A stretch of DNA of 64,000 bases from Treponema vincentii (GCF_010365865.1 NZ_CP048020.1:2170001-2234000), one strand, 5' to 3'; positions 23,525 to 32,439 are shown, counted from the first letter of the stretch. The notes: generated from the sequence alone by a model not told the origin. Numbers and translations: made by a program.

Positions 23525-23768
23525 CCCGTTATCCCCCTTCTCTCGCCCGAGCAGTTCCGCGTCTCTATCAAAACTTAGAATGAGCACAACGTACTGCACA
23601 GCACATAGTATACAACCGTCTTACAATCGACCCATTTTTTAAAACAGACTTTTTAAGCAGCTTTTTATTTTTACTACCATATTTTTACCTGTTTAAACTA
23701 CAAAAGCCTCCCCTATTCACGAGGAAGCTTAACATAGTGTTTGAGAAAAAATCAGAGAATCAAACAAT

Positions 23769-23793
23769 AGCCGGTTGCATAGCACAACCGGCT
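23769..23793 (-). promoter_or_regulatory. rplL-rpoB intergenic hairpin (attenuator-like)
   Basis: AGCCGGTTG (23769-23777) and CAACCGGCT (23785-23793) form a 9-bp stem with a 7-nt loop, 13 nt after the rplL stop. On the minus strand it is followed by ATTGTTTG, a weak T-run. Many bacteria have a partial terminator or RNase III site here that lowers rpoBC relative to the L10/L7 genes. A second imperfect hairpin followed by CTTTTG lies further downstream near 23703-23730. Confidence 0.6.
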
Positions 23794-23806
23794 CATATTA
23801 AAAGAA

Positions 23807-24196
23807 TTAAGCAATCGTAATCTCTGCACCGGCAGCTGTCATGGCCTCTTTAATCTTCTGAGCTTCTTCTTTAGAAACATTCTCCTTCAATACTTTCGGA
23901 GCGCCTTCTACAAGTTCTTTTGCCTCTTTAAGACCGAGACCGGCAATAACGTTTCTAACCTCTTTGATTACGCCGATTTTCTTGCTGGGATCTGTCAAAC
24001 CTTTCAGCGTTACGGTAAATTCAGTCTGCTCTTCAGCAGCCGCCGCACCGCCTGCAGCGCCACCGGCAACAACTGCAACCGGAGCAGCAGCTGTTACGCC
24101 GAATACTTCTTCCATCGACTTAATCAATTCGGAAAGCTCAAGGATTGTTTTCTCTTTGATTGCCTCAATAATTTGTTCGTTTGTTAATGCCGCCAT
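23807..24196 (-). CDS. rplL: 50S ribosomal protein L7/L12
   Basis: A 129-residue stalk protein that recruits translation GTPases. The N-terminal dimerisation helix, an Ala/Gly-rich hinge (residues about 38-52) and the conserved C-terminal domain with [20 protein letters not shown] are all present. It lies 142 nt downstream of rplJ. Confidence 0.97.
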   Translation of the reverse strand: MAALTNEQIIEAIKEKTILELSELIKSMEEVFGVTAAAPVAVVAGGAAGGAAAAEEQTEFTVTLKGLTDPSKKIGVIKEVRNVIAGLGLKEAKELVEGAPKVLKENVSKEEAQKIKEAMTAAGAEITIA

Positions 24197-24338
24197 ATTA
24201 TCTTCTCCTATAAATTAAAATTTCACAGCTTATACAAGCTGCAGTAACGGCAGACAGGAAGACAGCGCATGAAGCCTGACTGCCGCATTCAAAAATCGGG
24301 AATCTCTAAAAAACCAACGAATTTTTAGGGATACCCGG

Positions 24339-24872
24339 TTATGCTTCAGCTGATGCAGGAGCAGAGCCGGAAGCACTGCCTTCTTTATCAACGATAGCTT
24401 GAAGGGTACGCACAAACTTTGCAGTCGTTGCATTAACCGTAGACATAAACATTGCAATAAGCTCTTTTTTGCCGGGTAATTTTGAGAATGCTTCAATCTT
24501 TGCAGCATCGTAGAATTCCCCGTCAACTACTGCGCCCTTTACCACCAGCGCAGGAGTTTCTTTTGCAAATTCAAATAATGTTTTCGCCGCGGCGTTAGCA
24601 TCTTCGCTCATCATTGCAACCGCAGTAGGATCGACCAAATAGTCTTTAACGTCCAAATTAACGGAATCGAAAGCGATGCGTGCAAAATTATTGCGCACAA
24701 CTTTGTAGGTGCAATTATTTTCGCGAAGCTTTGCGCGCAACTGTGTAATCTGCTCGACAGACAACCCGCGGTATTCCGTAAAAATGAAAGACGAAGCAGC
24801 TTTTAACTCATTCGTAATATTTTCGATAGCAGCCGTTTTTGCAGGCTGCGGTTTATGTGCTCGCAGTGCCAT
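24339..24872 (-). CDS. rplJ: 50S ribosomal protein L10
   Basis: A 177-residue L10, the base of the L7/L12 stalk. The N-terminal RNA-binding domain contains FTEYRGLSVEQITQLRAKLR and NNCTYKVVRNNFAR, followed by the dimer-binding helix. The C-terminus is a short Gly/Ser/Ala tail. It starts one base after rplA ends, so translation is coupled. The 142-nt gap to rplL holds no recognisable gene. Confidence 0.96.
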   Translation of the reverse strand: MALRAHKPQPAKTAAIENITNELKAASSFIFTEYRGLSVEQITQLRAKLRENNCTYKVVRNNFARIAFDSVNLDVKDYLVDPTAVAMMSEDANAAAKTLFEFAKETPALVVKGAVVDGEFYDAAKIEAFSKLPGKKELIAMFMSTVNATTAKFVRTLQAIVDKEGSASGSAPASAEA

Positions 24873-24873
24873 C

Positions 24874-25554
24874 TTATTCTCCTACCTTATAGTCAAGCCA
24901 GACTCCCAGCCCCATCGTAGAGCTGATGGAAACCGACTGAATAAAATCAGCCTTTGCATCAGCGGGCTTTTTTCGTCCGATTTCAGTTAAAAGGATTGTA
25001 ATATTCTCGGCAATTTTATCCGTATCCATCGAAACCTTACCGATTGCAAGATGCACAACACCAGTTTTATCGGCACGGAATTCAACACGACCCTTTTTAA
25101 GCTCATTGATAGCGGCACCGATATCAGCGGTAACCGTTCCCGTCTTGGGGTTTGGCATCAAGCCTTTCCGACCAAGCACCATACCAAGTCGCCCGACATC
25201 CTTCATCATATCAGGAGTAGCAACGGCAATATCGAAATCAAGCCAACCGCCTTTAACCTTTTCGATATACTCGGCAGCACCGGCATACGCAGCACCGGCC
25301 TCCAAAGCTTCTTTTACGCGATCTTCTTTACAGAATACCAATACCCGTTTCTCACCTCTAAACTGATGCGGTAAAACAACGGTATCACGAACGCTTTGGT
25401 TTTTACCAAGTTTCAGGCTCACATGCACTTCAACCGTCTCATCGAACTTCGCAAACTTCAGCTCTTTCACCAACTCCACAGCTCTAGGAATAGAGAAAAG
25501 AGCAGCGCTATCGTATTTTTTCAACGCATTGCGGTAATTTTTTCCGTGTTTCAT
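24874..25554 (-). CDS. rplA: 50S ribosomal protein L1
   Basis: A 226-residue L1 that forms the E-site stalk on 23S rRNA. Signature features are the region GRLGMVLGRKGLMPNPKTGT and the strand VEFRADKTGVVH. Its ATG overlaps the stop of rplK by one base (TAATG). In other bacteria L1 represses its own operon by binding the rplK leader; no convincing L1 site was identified in the 108-nt leader here. Confidence 0.97.
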   Translation of the reverse strand: MKHGKNYRNALKKYDSAALFSIPRAVELVKELKFAKFDETVEVHVSLKLGKNQSVRDTVVLPHQFRGEKRVLVFCKEDRVKEALEAGAAYAGAAEYIEKVKGGWLDFDIAVATPDMMKDVGRLGMVLGRKGLMPNPKTGTVTADIGAAINELKKGRVEFRADKTGVVHLAIGKVSMDTDKIAENITILLTEIGRKKPADAKADFIQSVSISSTMGLGVWLDYKVGE

Positions 25555-25985
25555 TAGCGCTCAACCTCCACACCCATACTTCGTGCAGTCCCTGCAATAA
25601 TCTTCTTTGCGGCTTCCAGATCATTTGCAGTAATATCAGGCATCTTCATTTTTGCAATTTCTTCAAGCTTTGCTTTCGACAAAGTTGCAACCTTTTGAGT
25701 TATGGAATTTGAAGAACCTTTTTGAATATTACACGCTTTTCTGATAAGAACCGCAGCAGGCGGAGTCTTCAAGATAAAAGTAAAGCTTTTATCCGAATAG
25801 ACGGTAATAACAACCGGAACAACCAGTCCCTGCTCCATTGACTTTGTGCGGTCGTTAAACTGTTGCACAAACTGGGGAGCGCTTACGCCATGCGGTCCAA
25901 GCGCAGGCTCGACAGGCGGAGCAGGCGTCGCCTTTCCGGCAGGACACTGCAATTTAATAACCGCAGTAACCTTTTTCTTTGCCAT
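25554..25985 (-). CDS. rplK: 50S ribosomal protein L11
   Basis: A 143-residue L11, part of the GTPase-associated centre. It has the Pro-rich N-terminal loop [20 protein letters not shown] and the C-terminal rRNA-binding domain ending [11 protein letters not shown]. It follows nusG after 108 nt, a spacer with a small 6-bp hairpin (GGGAAA/TTTCCC, 26009-26023). Confidence 0.97.
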   Translation of the reverse strand: MAKKKVTAVIKLQCPAGKATPAPPVEPALGPHGVSAPQFVQQFNDRTKSMEQGLVVPVVITVYSDKSFTFILKTPPAAVLIRKACNIQKGSSNSITQKVATLSKAKLEEIAKMKMPDITANDLEAAKKIIAGTARSMGVEVER

Positions 25986-26093
25986 AATTATCTCCTTCTG
26001 GTACTAACGGGAAACCATTTCCCTCCCATAAAATGAAAATCAAAAAAAAGACACGGAAACATTGTCGAACGCTTAAGTGTTAAGAAATATCCC

Positions 26094-26648
26094 TTAAATC
26101 AATTCAACCTGAAGCATATCCACTTCAACGGGAGTAGTTCTACCAAATATAGCAACCATCACCCGCAGCTTATTGCGATCCGCCATAACTTCTTCTACAG
26201 TGCCGGTAAAGGTATCAAAAGGTCCTTCTATAATTTTAACCTGCTGACCGGCTGTAAACAACTGAGCCGCCCGAGCTTTTTCACCTTTGATTTCACCGGA
26301 CTTCTGCAAAACACTTTTCGCTTCATCCGCAGAAATGGACTGAGGGCGCGCATCACCGACAACCCCCAAAAACCCGGTAACGCCGTGTATCCTTCTAATC
26401 GGAGTACAAACCCCCTTCCAGTTTACAGCAGGCAAGTCCATTTCAATAAGAATATAACCGGGTAAAAACTTTCGGCGAACAACTCGCTTTTTACCGTCTT
26501 TCACCTCAGTCAATTCCTCTTCGGGAATCTTAATCTCAGAGATAACTCCGGCAGGAATTTCGCCATTCTCTATCAACGAACGTATTGCACGCTCTATTCT
26601 CTTTTCATACCCTGAAAAGATATGCAAAATATACCATTCTTTAGCCAT
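26094..26648 (-). CDS. nusG: transcription termination/antitermination factor NusG
   Basis: A 184-residue NusG that joins the RNA polymerase clamp and couples transcription to translation or Rho. The NGN domain opens with KEWYILHIFSGYEKRIERAI and contains FLPGYILIEMDL; the C-terminal KOW domain has QVKIIEGPFDTFTGTVEEV. It is 9 nt downstream of secE, the standard order. Confidence 0.97.
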   Translation of the reverse strand: MAKEWYILHIFSGYEKRIERAIRSLIENGEIPAGVISEIKIPEEELTEVKDGKKRVVRRKFLPGYILIEMDLPAVNWKGVCTPIRRIHGVTGFLGVVGDARPQSISADEAKSVLQKSGEIKGEKARAAQLFTAGQQVKIIEGPFDTFTGTVEEVMADRNKLRVMVAIFGRTTPVEVDMLQVELI

Positions 26649-26657
26649 AACCGTTCC

Positions 26658-26837
26658 TTAAAAGAACCAACCCAAACAAGCGACAAAGAATGTATCGACA
26701 ACACCAAGAAAAATAGCAACAAGAATGGTAGAAACAATAACAACCTTCACAGCAGAAACAACATCATCACGCGTAGGCCAAACAACCTTACGAAGCTCGG
26801 CAACACATTCTTTTCCAAAAGTAATTATTTTTGACAT
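26658..26837 (-). CDS. secE: preprotein translocase subunit SecE
   Basis: A 59-residue single-span SecE. The cytoplasmic amphipathic helix ECVAELRKVVWPTRDDV carries the conserved W-P-(T/S)-R motif and is followed by one transmembrane helix (residues about 30-52). I chose ATG 26837 with AGGGG just upstream; a longer in-frame opening at 26888 would run into tRNA-Trp. It stabilises SecY at the inner membrane. Confidence 0.95.
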   Translation of the reverse strand: MSKIITFGKECVAELRKVVWPTRDDVVSAVKVVIVSTILVAIFLGVVDTFFVACLGWFF

Positions 26838-26858
26838 ATCTACCCCTTTTTTATGAAA

Positions 26859-26931
26859 CAGGCCAGGAAGGACTCGAACCCTCAACATTCGGTTTTGGAG
26901 ACCGACGCTCTACCATTAGAGCTACTGACCT
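26859..26931 (-). tRNA. tRNA-Trp (CCA)
   Basis: A 73-nt cloverleaf on the minus strand. The acceptor AGGTCAG pairs with CTGGCCT (one G-T pair), discriminator G. The anticodon loop has CCA, the T arm contains GGTTCGAGTCC, and the D arm is GCTC...GAGC. The 3' CCA is not encoded. It lies between rpmG and secE inside the operon, as in many bacteria. Confidence 0.96.
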
Positions 26932-26976
26932 CTATTTAAAAGCCGCAGGCCATTAGGTCGGTCGGACTTCAAATAC

Positions 26977-27147
26977 TTATTTAACTTTTGCTTCTTTATG
27001 TAAGGTATGTTTACGATCAAACGGACAATATTTGCTTAACTCAAGCTTACCCTGAATATTCTTCCGGTTCTTTGCGGTCGTATAATTTTTTCGCTTACAC
27101 TCAGTACATTGCAGTGCGATAAGCTCAACAGATGTTTTCTTAGCCAT
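26977..27147 (-). CDS. rpmG: 50S ribosomal protein L33
   Basis: A 56-residue L33. ATG 27147 with AGGAGG upstream is chosen; longer in-frame openings run through tRNA-Thr. It keeps one CxxC pair (CTEC) but the second pair is reduced to a single Cys (KYCPFDRKH), so it looks intermediate between the zinc-binding C+ and zinc-free C- forms and may not hold zinc. It lies between tRNA-Thr and tRNA-Trp. Confidence 0.95.
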   Translation of the reverse strand: MAKKTSVELIALQCTECKRKNYTTAKNRKNIQGKLELSKYCPFDRKHTLHKEAKVK

Positions 27148-27171
27148 CACAAACCTCCTATAAAACCAAAA

Positions 27172-27244
27172 AGCTTCCGAGCGGAATCGAACCGCTGACC
27201 CCAACCTTACCATGGTTGTGCTCTGCCGACTGAGCTACAGAAGC
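27172..27244 (-). tRNA. tRNA-Thr (GGT)
   Basis: A 73-nt cloverleaf on the minus strand. The acceptor GCTTCTG pairs with CGGAAGC (one T-G pair), discriminator T. The anticodon stem CAACC/GGTTG closes the loop ATGGTAA with anticodon GGT; the T arm contains GGTTCGATTCC. No CCA is encoded. It is the first transcribed gene of the tRNA/ribosomal/RNA polymerase operon. Confidence 0.96.
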
Positions 27245-27257
27245 AAAATGACAGCTG

Positions 27258-27286
27258 AGGATACCAGAAGAACGGGAAAGTGTCAA
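27258..27286 (-). promoter_or_regulatory. Promoter of the tRNA/ribosomal/RNAP operon
   Basis: On the minus strand TTGACA (27281-27286), a 17-nt spacer and TATCCT (27258-27263) form a near-consensus sigma-70 promoter ending 13 nt before mature tRNA-Thr. It probably drives tRNA-Thr, rpmG, tRNA-Trp, secE, nusG and the downstream ribosomal genes. Confidence 0.8.
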
Positions 27287-27302
27287 GGACTCAGAGAAAA
27301 TT

Positions 27303-28835
27303 TTACGGATTAAAGAGGCCTGCTTCCGGAGCGCGCACACGTACAAGAGCGGCATAAGCATCTTTATTTTTTTCGATAAACTCGGCGATCGGTATCCGTT
27401 CACTGTTCTCATAGATATCAACGTGGAATTCGCCCCAACCGTCAAAATACGGAAAGAATACAACTACCCTGTCATACATTCTCAGCTCCGTAGCTGAAGA
27501 CACCGTGCTGACACATGCAAGATAAAAATGATCAGGCTCGACGAGAGTAAAATAATATAAAAGCGGTAAAAGATACGATATCTGATACCCTGCATATCGT
27601 TGATACCCCAAAAAAGCAGGTTGTTTTAGCAATCCGGTTTTTGCATTCGTATTTATCGGGATCGCCGCGCCGGTAAGCGCAAAAGGACAACTATTCACAT
27701 CCAATCCGGAAGAGTCGGGATAAACGGTACGATTCAAATTCAAGCTTAAAGCGGCAGCACCAAGATTGCGTATCCAATCCAATCCGAAAAAGACATTTTC
27801 GGTATCCAGATACGGCCTTATAAAATGTGTTTTAGGCGCATCAGTCTCACGTTTTAACGCTTCAATAACCGTCCCCTGCCCTGCAATGGGACGGATCATC
27901 CCATCGATAATCCACTTTGCAAAGCCGGCCGAATCAACACCACCGATTATTTCAGAACGGATTTGGTCGATATTCATCGAAGCCGTTATTTCCGCTTCGG
28001 TTTGCGGTTGCGAGCTACTGATGTGCACAGGTTTCCCGTCGTGGTCAAAGCAACCGTCTTTCAATCGTACTAAGTGATACCGAAGATTTTCGACTATGCG
28101 CGACATCGTTTTAACAGAGCTGTTATCACGTGGCGGATTAAATAAATCCCATGGAATGATTGCTTGACTCAAGGATTTCAACCGTAAAAGCGAAATATGG
28201 TAAAGCGTTTCAAAAGGGACGCCTATGGCAATATCCTTTCGCACATACGCATTAAAAAGACATATATCGATAAACGATTTGCCGCTGTAAGCTTTTTGAC
28301 TCGCAGGTCGGAGAGAAATCGAAAGAGCAGGATTTTCGCGCGGGTATATCTTGATCGATAAGGGAGCCCCGGTATCAACCCTTCGGTACAGTATCCATGT
28401 ACCTTGCGGTATAAGATTGTGCTCCGGGAAACTGTAATCAGTAAGATGGGGAACAATAGAGATAGTGTAAATATTCCTACTGTCTTCCGCATACTTCCCC
28501 GATACCGTAAACGTATTTCCTTTTGAATCCGTATGCAATTCGGGCGCCTTTTTGATGACTTTTTCAATCGGGGCGGAAAACCATGAGGCCGTAATCGCTT
28601 CGCGAATTTCAGCAGAATCCGGTATTTGATCCAAGGGATAGAGGCGCACAGCTTTCAGATCCTTACCGGCTACCGTTTCTACCGTAACAACGGATTCTTT
28701 ACTCTCAGTACTTTTTTTTACCGCCGTTGAATTCGGTGCGGGCACATCAGCTCCGAAAGCTGTTGTTATACCTACTATGCATATGAGAATACTTCCTATT
28801 AGACAAGAAGACATCCTAAAACAAGCGCTTTTCAT
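27303..28835 (-). CDS. exported conserved hypothetical protein
   Basis: About 510 residues of unknown function. From ATG 28835 the N-terminus MKSACFRMSSCLIGSILICI continues to an Ala-Phe-Gly/Ala-Asp junction, a plausible signal peptidase I site, so the protein is probably periplasmic or outer-membrane associated. An alternative ATG pair at 28865 would add 10 charged residues. The mature part begins with a Ser/Thr/Lys-rich linker and then a mixed alpha/beta region without a motif I recognise. It ends about 17 bp before the operon promoter and is on the same strand, upstream of the tRNA-Thr group. Confidence 0.75.
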   Translation of the reverse strand: MKSACFRMSSCLIGSILICIVGITTAFGADVPAPNSTAVKKSTESKESVVTVETVAGKDLKAVRLYPLDQIPDSAEIREAITASWFSAPIEKVIKKAPELHTDSKGNTFTVSGKYAEDSRNIYTISIVPHLTDYSFPEHNLIPQGTWILYRRVDTGAPLSIKIYPRENPALSISLRPASQKAYSGKSFIDICLFNAYVRKDIAIGVPFETLYHISLLRLKSLSQAIIPWDLFNPPRDNSSVKTMSRIVENLRYHLVRLKDGCFDHDGKPVHISSSQPQTEAEITASMNIDQIRSEIIGGVDSAGFAKWIIDGMIRPIAGQGTVIEALKRETDAPKTHFIRPYLDTENVFFGLDWIRNLGAAALSLNLNRTVYPDSSGLDVNSCPFALTGAAIPINTNAKTGLLKQPAFLGYQRYAGYQISYLLPLLYYFTLVEPDHFYLACVSTVSSATELRMYDRVVVFFPYFDGWGEFHVDIYENSERIPIAEFIEKNKDAYAALVRVRAPEAGLFNP

Positions 28836-28922
28836 ACTTCTATGGTATCGGCATTTCCACATCATATCTTAAAGCAGTATCACGACGCCCTTAAAAACAA
28901 ACCGAATTCTTAGAAACATCTA

Positions 28923-29396
28923 TCAATCTTCCAATTCGGGAATCCGGTCTTTCAGCTCACGTAAAAACTGTTCACCGCTTACTCCCTCTCTCAAACAAAT
29001 AAACACACAGTTATCCCGACCGGCAATAATACCGAGAACGGAGTCAAACCCCATATTTTCGAGCGCCATCGAGATTAATTCGGTATGTCCCGAATATGTT
29101 TTGATAACCGCCATATTTCCCGAATAATCTATAGAAATATACCCGCGCAAAAAATCTTGGATGCCTGCTTGCTCCGCTTCATGGGGGTGGTCTTCACTCG
29201 GCACTGTATAAACATAATCGCCCTTCCCATTAGAAACCTTACTCACCTTAAGCATCTTTAAATCACGTGACAAAGTTGCCTGCGTAACGGAAAATCCTTC
29301 ACGATCCAAATAGCCGAGCAGCATCTCCTGAGATTCAATCGGGTATGATTTTATCAATTTTCTGATTGTTTTTAATCTTGTTAGCCGTTGTTTCAC
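28923..29396 (-). CDS. argR: arginine repressor family regulator ArgR
   Basis: A 157-residue ArgR. The N-terminal winged helix contains ESQEMLLGYLDREGFSVTQA followed by TLSRDLKMLKVSKV, the family's recognition helix. The C-terminal oligomerisation and arginine-binding domain contains GIIAGRDNCVFICLR (the usual GTIAGDDT segment, altered). The start codon is GTG with AGGTGG upstream. Two ARG-box-like sites lie at 29418-29435 and 29468-29485, so it probably represses itself. No arginine biosynthesis gene is in the window. Confidence 0.92.
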   Translation of the reverse strand: MKQRLTRLKTIRKLIKSYPIESQEMLLGYLDREGFSVTQATLSRDLKMLKVSKVSNGKGDYVYTVPSEDHPHEAEQAGIQDFLRGYISIDYSGNMAVIKTYSGHTELISMALENMGFDSVLGIIAGRDNCVFICLREGVSGEQFLRELKDRIPELED

Positions 29397-29417
29397 TTAT
29401 GCCACCTATAGAATAAT

Positions 29418-29435
29418 AGTGCATAAATATTCAAA
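29418..29435. promoter_or_regulatory. ARG box 1 (argR promoter)
   Basis: The core TGCAT-AAAT-ATTCA fits the ARG-box core TGNAT-WWWW-ATNCA exactly. It is centred about 30 bp upstream of the argR GTG start. Confidence 0.65.
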
Positions 29436-29467
29436 AAAGTCAATAAAATTAAAAAATATCGGAAAAA

Positions 29468-29485
29468 TATGCATAATTTTGCATA
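29468..29485. promoter_or_regulatory. ARG box 2 (argR promoter)
   Basis: TATGCATAATTTTGCATA matches the 18-bp ARG box with one mismatch and is nearly palindromic. Its centre is 50 bp, close to five helical turns, from box 1, an arrangement that suits binding of an ArgR hexamer. Confidence 0.65.
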
Positions 29486-29560
29486 AAATTCCGTACAGAA
29501 AGGGAATCCCTCGCTTAAAATATTTTTAATGCGGATTGCCCCGGATATATGCCGCTTTTC

Positions 29561-30601
29561 TTAAAGTATAAGCATGGCATCGCCGTAAGAGAAAAAACGG
29601 TATTTTTTTTCTATTGCATGGCGGTAAGCGGCAAAGATATTGTCGCGGCCGGCAAATGCGGATACTAACATAACGAGGCTCGACTGCGGCGTGTGAAAGT
29701 TGGTAAGCAGCGCTCCGGTAAGCCCGAACTGAAAGCCGGGATAAATGAAGATGTCGGTCGCCTGCATCCCGCGACTCAGCTGCTGCACATCGGACTTCCA
29801 TGCAGATTCGAGCGTCCGCACCGAAGTTGTCCCGACAGCAAGGATGGTTTTACCGCTCCGGTGAGCGTTTTCAACCATCTCTGCCGTTTCATCGGAAATA
29901 AAGAACTTTTCGGAGTGCATTGTATGTTCTTCGACCACTTCAGTCCGCACCGGTAAAAACGTACCGAGCCCGACATGCAGCGTTACGGCGGTTCGTGCAA
30001 TATGCCGCTTATCCAGTTCCTGTAAAATCGGCTCCGTAAAGTGGAGCCCGGCGGTAGGAGCCGCAACCGATCCGGTGTTCTTTGCGTACACGGTCTGGTA
30101 CCGCGCGGCATCTTCATTCGTGTCGCCGCGCTTGATATACGGAGGCAGCGGGATATGACCGTTGGCTTCAAGCCAACGGTCATCAATGCAGCGGTCAAAG
30201 CGTACATATTTGCAATCAGGCTCCGCTGCATTGGGGGAAGGAGGTGGAATCAACACGGCACGGGTGCCGTCGTTAAAGGTGTACTCCTTCCCCTCCCGCT
30301 GCCGCTTGGCACGCTTTACGATGGTTTTCCACACAAAGCCTTCGTCGAGCGGTTCAATCAACAAAAACTCAGCCTCGCCGCTGGCGGTATGGGCATACAA
30401 ACGGGCATGGCGCACCTTTGTGTTGTTAAACACCATTAAATAATCAGGCGATAAAAAATTTGGCAAGTCGGAAAACATCGCATCGGTTAACGTCCCCGTC
30501 CGTCTATGTAACACGAGCAGCCGGTCATTTCCGCGTTCGGCTGAAGGGTACTGCGCAATTAATTCTTTCGGAAGATCAAAATCAAAATCTTTAGTAAACA
30601 T
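29561..30601 (-). CDS. queA: tRNA preQ1(34) S-adenosylmethionine ribosyltransferase-isomerase
   Basis: A 346-residue QueA that transfers and isomerises the ribosyl moiety of SAM to make epoxyqueuosine in tRNA wobble position 34. Family blocks are present: FDFDLPKELIAQYP, DRLLVLHR, HIPLPPYIKR, YQTVYAKNTGSVAAPTAGLH and TNFHTPQSSL. The length is normal. No other queuosine gene is nearby. It is followed on the same strand by argR after the ARG-box region. Confidence 0.96.
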   Translation of the reverse strand: MFTKDFDFDLPKELIAQYPSAERGNDRLLVLHRRTGTLTDAMFSDLPNFLSPDYLMVFNNTKVRHARLYAHTASGEAEFLLIEPLDEGFVWKTIVKRAKRQREGKEYTFNDGTRAVLIPPPSPNAAEPDCKYVRFDRCIDDRWLEANGHIPLPPYIKRGDTNEDAARYQTVYAKNTGSVAAPTAGLHFTEPILQELDKRHIARTAVTLHVGLGTFLPVRTEVVEEHTMHSEKFFISDETAEMVENAHRSGKTILAVGTTSVRTLESAWKSDVQQLSRGMQATDIFIYPGFQFGLTGALLTNFHTPQSSLVMLVSAFAGRDNIFAAYRHAIEKKYRFFSYGDAMLIL

Positions 30602-30744
30602 AAGGCCTCAAAAACGGCGAATACTATACCCGAAAACCTCCCCCAGTGACAAGGTAACCGATCAGGGTTGTTCTTTACAGCCCCGCAGAATAATGGAGAC
30701 ATATACTACAAAGAAGTCGGTAGGTTCGCCCCATGCTTGCGACT
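30602..30744. other. Short spacer with a sequence shared with 57605-57622
   Basis: Intergenic between the radical SAM gene and queA. It contains CCGCAGAATAATGGAGAC (30683-30700), found again as the exact reverse complement at 57605-57622 beside a structured repeat. Otherwise nothing recognised. Confidence 0.45.
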
Positions 30745-31650
30745 CTATAAATAATATTTTTGGTGTTCAGGATATACGCCCCGCTCCAGAACACGGTTGA
30801 CTTGCGCAAGCATTGCGTCCCGATCCTGTGGCAGCGTTCCTTTCAGCGTTAAAAAGTTGGAGGCGTGATTGGAGCGGAAAATCACCGGAGCGGTCATCTC
30901 TTCAACATGGATATTTTCTAATATCAGCTTTAGTTCTTTAACGACTTCCTCAATCCCGACGATTGTGTATTTCCCTTCGGCGGCGGCTTTGGTAAGATAG
31001 CTACCGTCCTCAAGCCGCAGGGTAAGAAGCCCCGCATAGGTCAAATACATTTTGGAGATAATCTCGCCGGTTTTAATCGCATGCTGCGTATTGTCCCGTT
31101 CGGCGCCGTTAATCCCTAAAATAAAGGTGGCCGACAGCTCCATCCCCGCATCTTTCACCTTGTATGACAGTTTAATAAGCTCAGCCGCCGTTGTTCCCTT
31201 TCGGATAAACTTGAGCGTTTCATCATCGCCGCTTTCCACACCGAGATACAAAAGCGTCAATCCCTTTGAGGCCAACAGCTGCAATTCTTCCGGAGATTTT
31301 TGTCTGATATTGAGATGAGTTGCATAGCAGGACACCCGTTTGCACTGAGGAATAACGTCAGCAATCGCGTCCAACACCTCAACCAAATATTCCGTCGGGG
31401 CGGTTAACGCGTCGCCGTCAGCCAAGAACACCTTATCGACACGGCGATAGTGTTCGGCAAACATCGCAAGTTCCTGCTTCACCGTTTCAATCGGCTTAAT
31501 CCGGAATTTTTTTGTCTGATACATTCCACAAAAGACACAGCGATTATACGAACAGCCGAGTGTTACCTGTAAGATTAAAGAATAGGCCTCGCTCGGCGGA
31601 CGGTATAGCGGATAATCATAAGGGTCGTAAAGTGAATATTTCATGCTCAT
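30745..31650 (-). CDS. radical SAM protein
   Basis: About 301 residues with a TIM-barrel radical SAM core. The iron-sulfur motif is GCSYNRCVFCGMY, i.e. CX4CX2C (Cys33, 38 and 41 from ATG 31650) and not the usual CX3CX2C. YLGVESGDDETLKFIRKGTT and ATFILGINGAE are the conserved barrel strands. Its substrate is unknown. Start candidates are ATG 31650 and ATG 31644; neither has a clear ribosome site, and the gene starts 6 nt after the TSUP exporter gene, so coupling is likely. Confidence 0.85.
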   Translation of the reverse strand: MSMKYSLYDPYDYPLYRPPSEAYSLILQVTLGCSYNRCVFCGMYQTKKFRIKPIETVKQELAMFAEHYRRVDKVFLADGDALTAPTEYLVEVLDAIADVIPQCKRVSCYATHLNIRQKSPEELQLLASKGLTLLYLGVESGDDETLKFIRKGTTAAELIKLSYKVKDAGMELSATFILGINGAERDNTQHAIKTGEIISKMYLTYAGLLTLRLEDGSYLTKAAAEGKYTIVGIEEVVKELKLILENIHVEEMTAPVIFRSNHASNFLTLKGTLPQDRDAMLAQVNRVLERGVYPEHQKYYL

Positions 31651-31656
31651 CGGCAA

Positions 31657-32439
31657 TTACGAAAACAGCAGCGATCCGAAAACATCGTAAAAGAGTTTTC
31701 CGAATAGCAGCACGATAACGCAGATCATCAGCGGTTTGATAAACGCAGTGCCTTTTTTTATTGCAAAACCCGCCCCGATATAGTTTCCGATGATGCCGAA
31801 TACGGCGGCAGGAATTGCAATGGAATAGATGACCTTGTTGCCGGTTATAACAGCAATGAGTGATGCATAATTCGATGCAAGATTCATGACTTTTGCATTG
31901 CCGGAAGCGGTTTTAAGGTCGTACTTCATCCCTACAGAAAAAACGATAATCGCGATGGTACCCGTTCCCGGTCCGATCAGTCCGTCATAAAATCCGATCA
32001 CCAATCCTGCACAGGCAGCTAAAATAAACGCTTTCTTTTTAGGAATATCAGCTGATTGATTTTCCGCACCGAAGTTGCGCTTGAATAAAAGGAGCACGGC
32101 GACAATCGGGAGGACGATAACCAATACGGTTTTAAGCGTTTCTTGATTAATCATCAATGCAATTCTTATACCGAGGTACGAAGCTACAAATGAACAGACT
32201 GCGGAAATTGCAGCGACCTGCCAGTCGACCGCTCCGTTTTTAAAAAAACGCGCTGCGGAAAGTGTGGTTCCGCATGCAGAGGAAAACTTATTGCACCCGA
32301 TTGCCGTATGCGGCGGAAGCCCGACAAACAGATACGCAGGCAGCGAGATTAATCCACCACCCCCTGCCGCGGAATCGACAAAACCCGCCAAAAAAACGAA
32401 GAACCACAGGAACACAAGCGCCCAAATACTTAAATGCAT
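31657..32439 (-). CDS. TSUP family (TauE/SafE) membrane transporter
   Basis: A 260-residue membrane protein with about eight helices. The family signature appears early (FLAGFVDSAAGGGGLISLPA) and again in the second half as IGFYDGLIGPGTGTIAII, the internal repeat of TauE/SafE proteins that export sulfite, sulfoacetate or other organic anions. The substrate cannot be deduced. It is the first gene of a pair with the radical SAM gene. Confidence 0.9.
   Translation of the reverse strand: MHLSIWALVFLWFFVFLAGFVDSAAGGGGLISLPAYLFVGLPPHTAIGCNKFSSACGTTLSAARFFKNGAVDWQVAAISAVCSFVASYLGIRIALMINQETLKTVLVIVLPIVAVLLLFKRNFGAENQSADIPKKKAFILAACAGLVIGFYDGLIGPGTGTIAIIVFSVGMKYDLKTASGNAKVMNLASNYASLIAVITGNKVIYSIAIPAAVFGIIGNYIGAGFAIKKGTAFIKPLMICVIVLLFGKLFYDVFGSLLFS

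Noticed and set aside
26009-26023. Small hairpin GGGAAA/TTTCCC as an L1 autoregulatory site in the rplK leader
   Set aside because: It lacks the asymmetric internal loop and conserved bases of L1-binding sites; it is too small to call.
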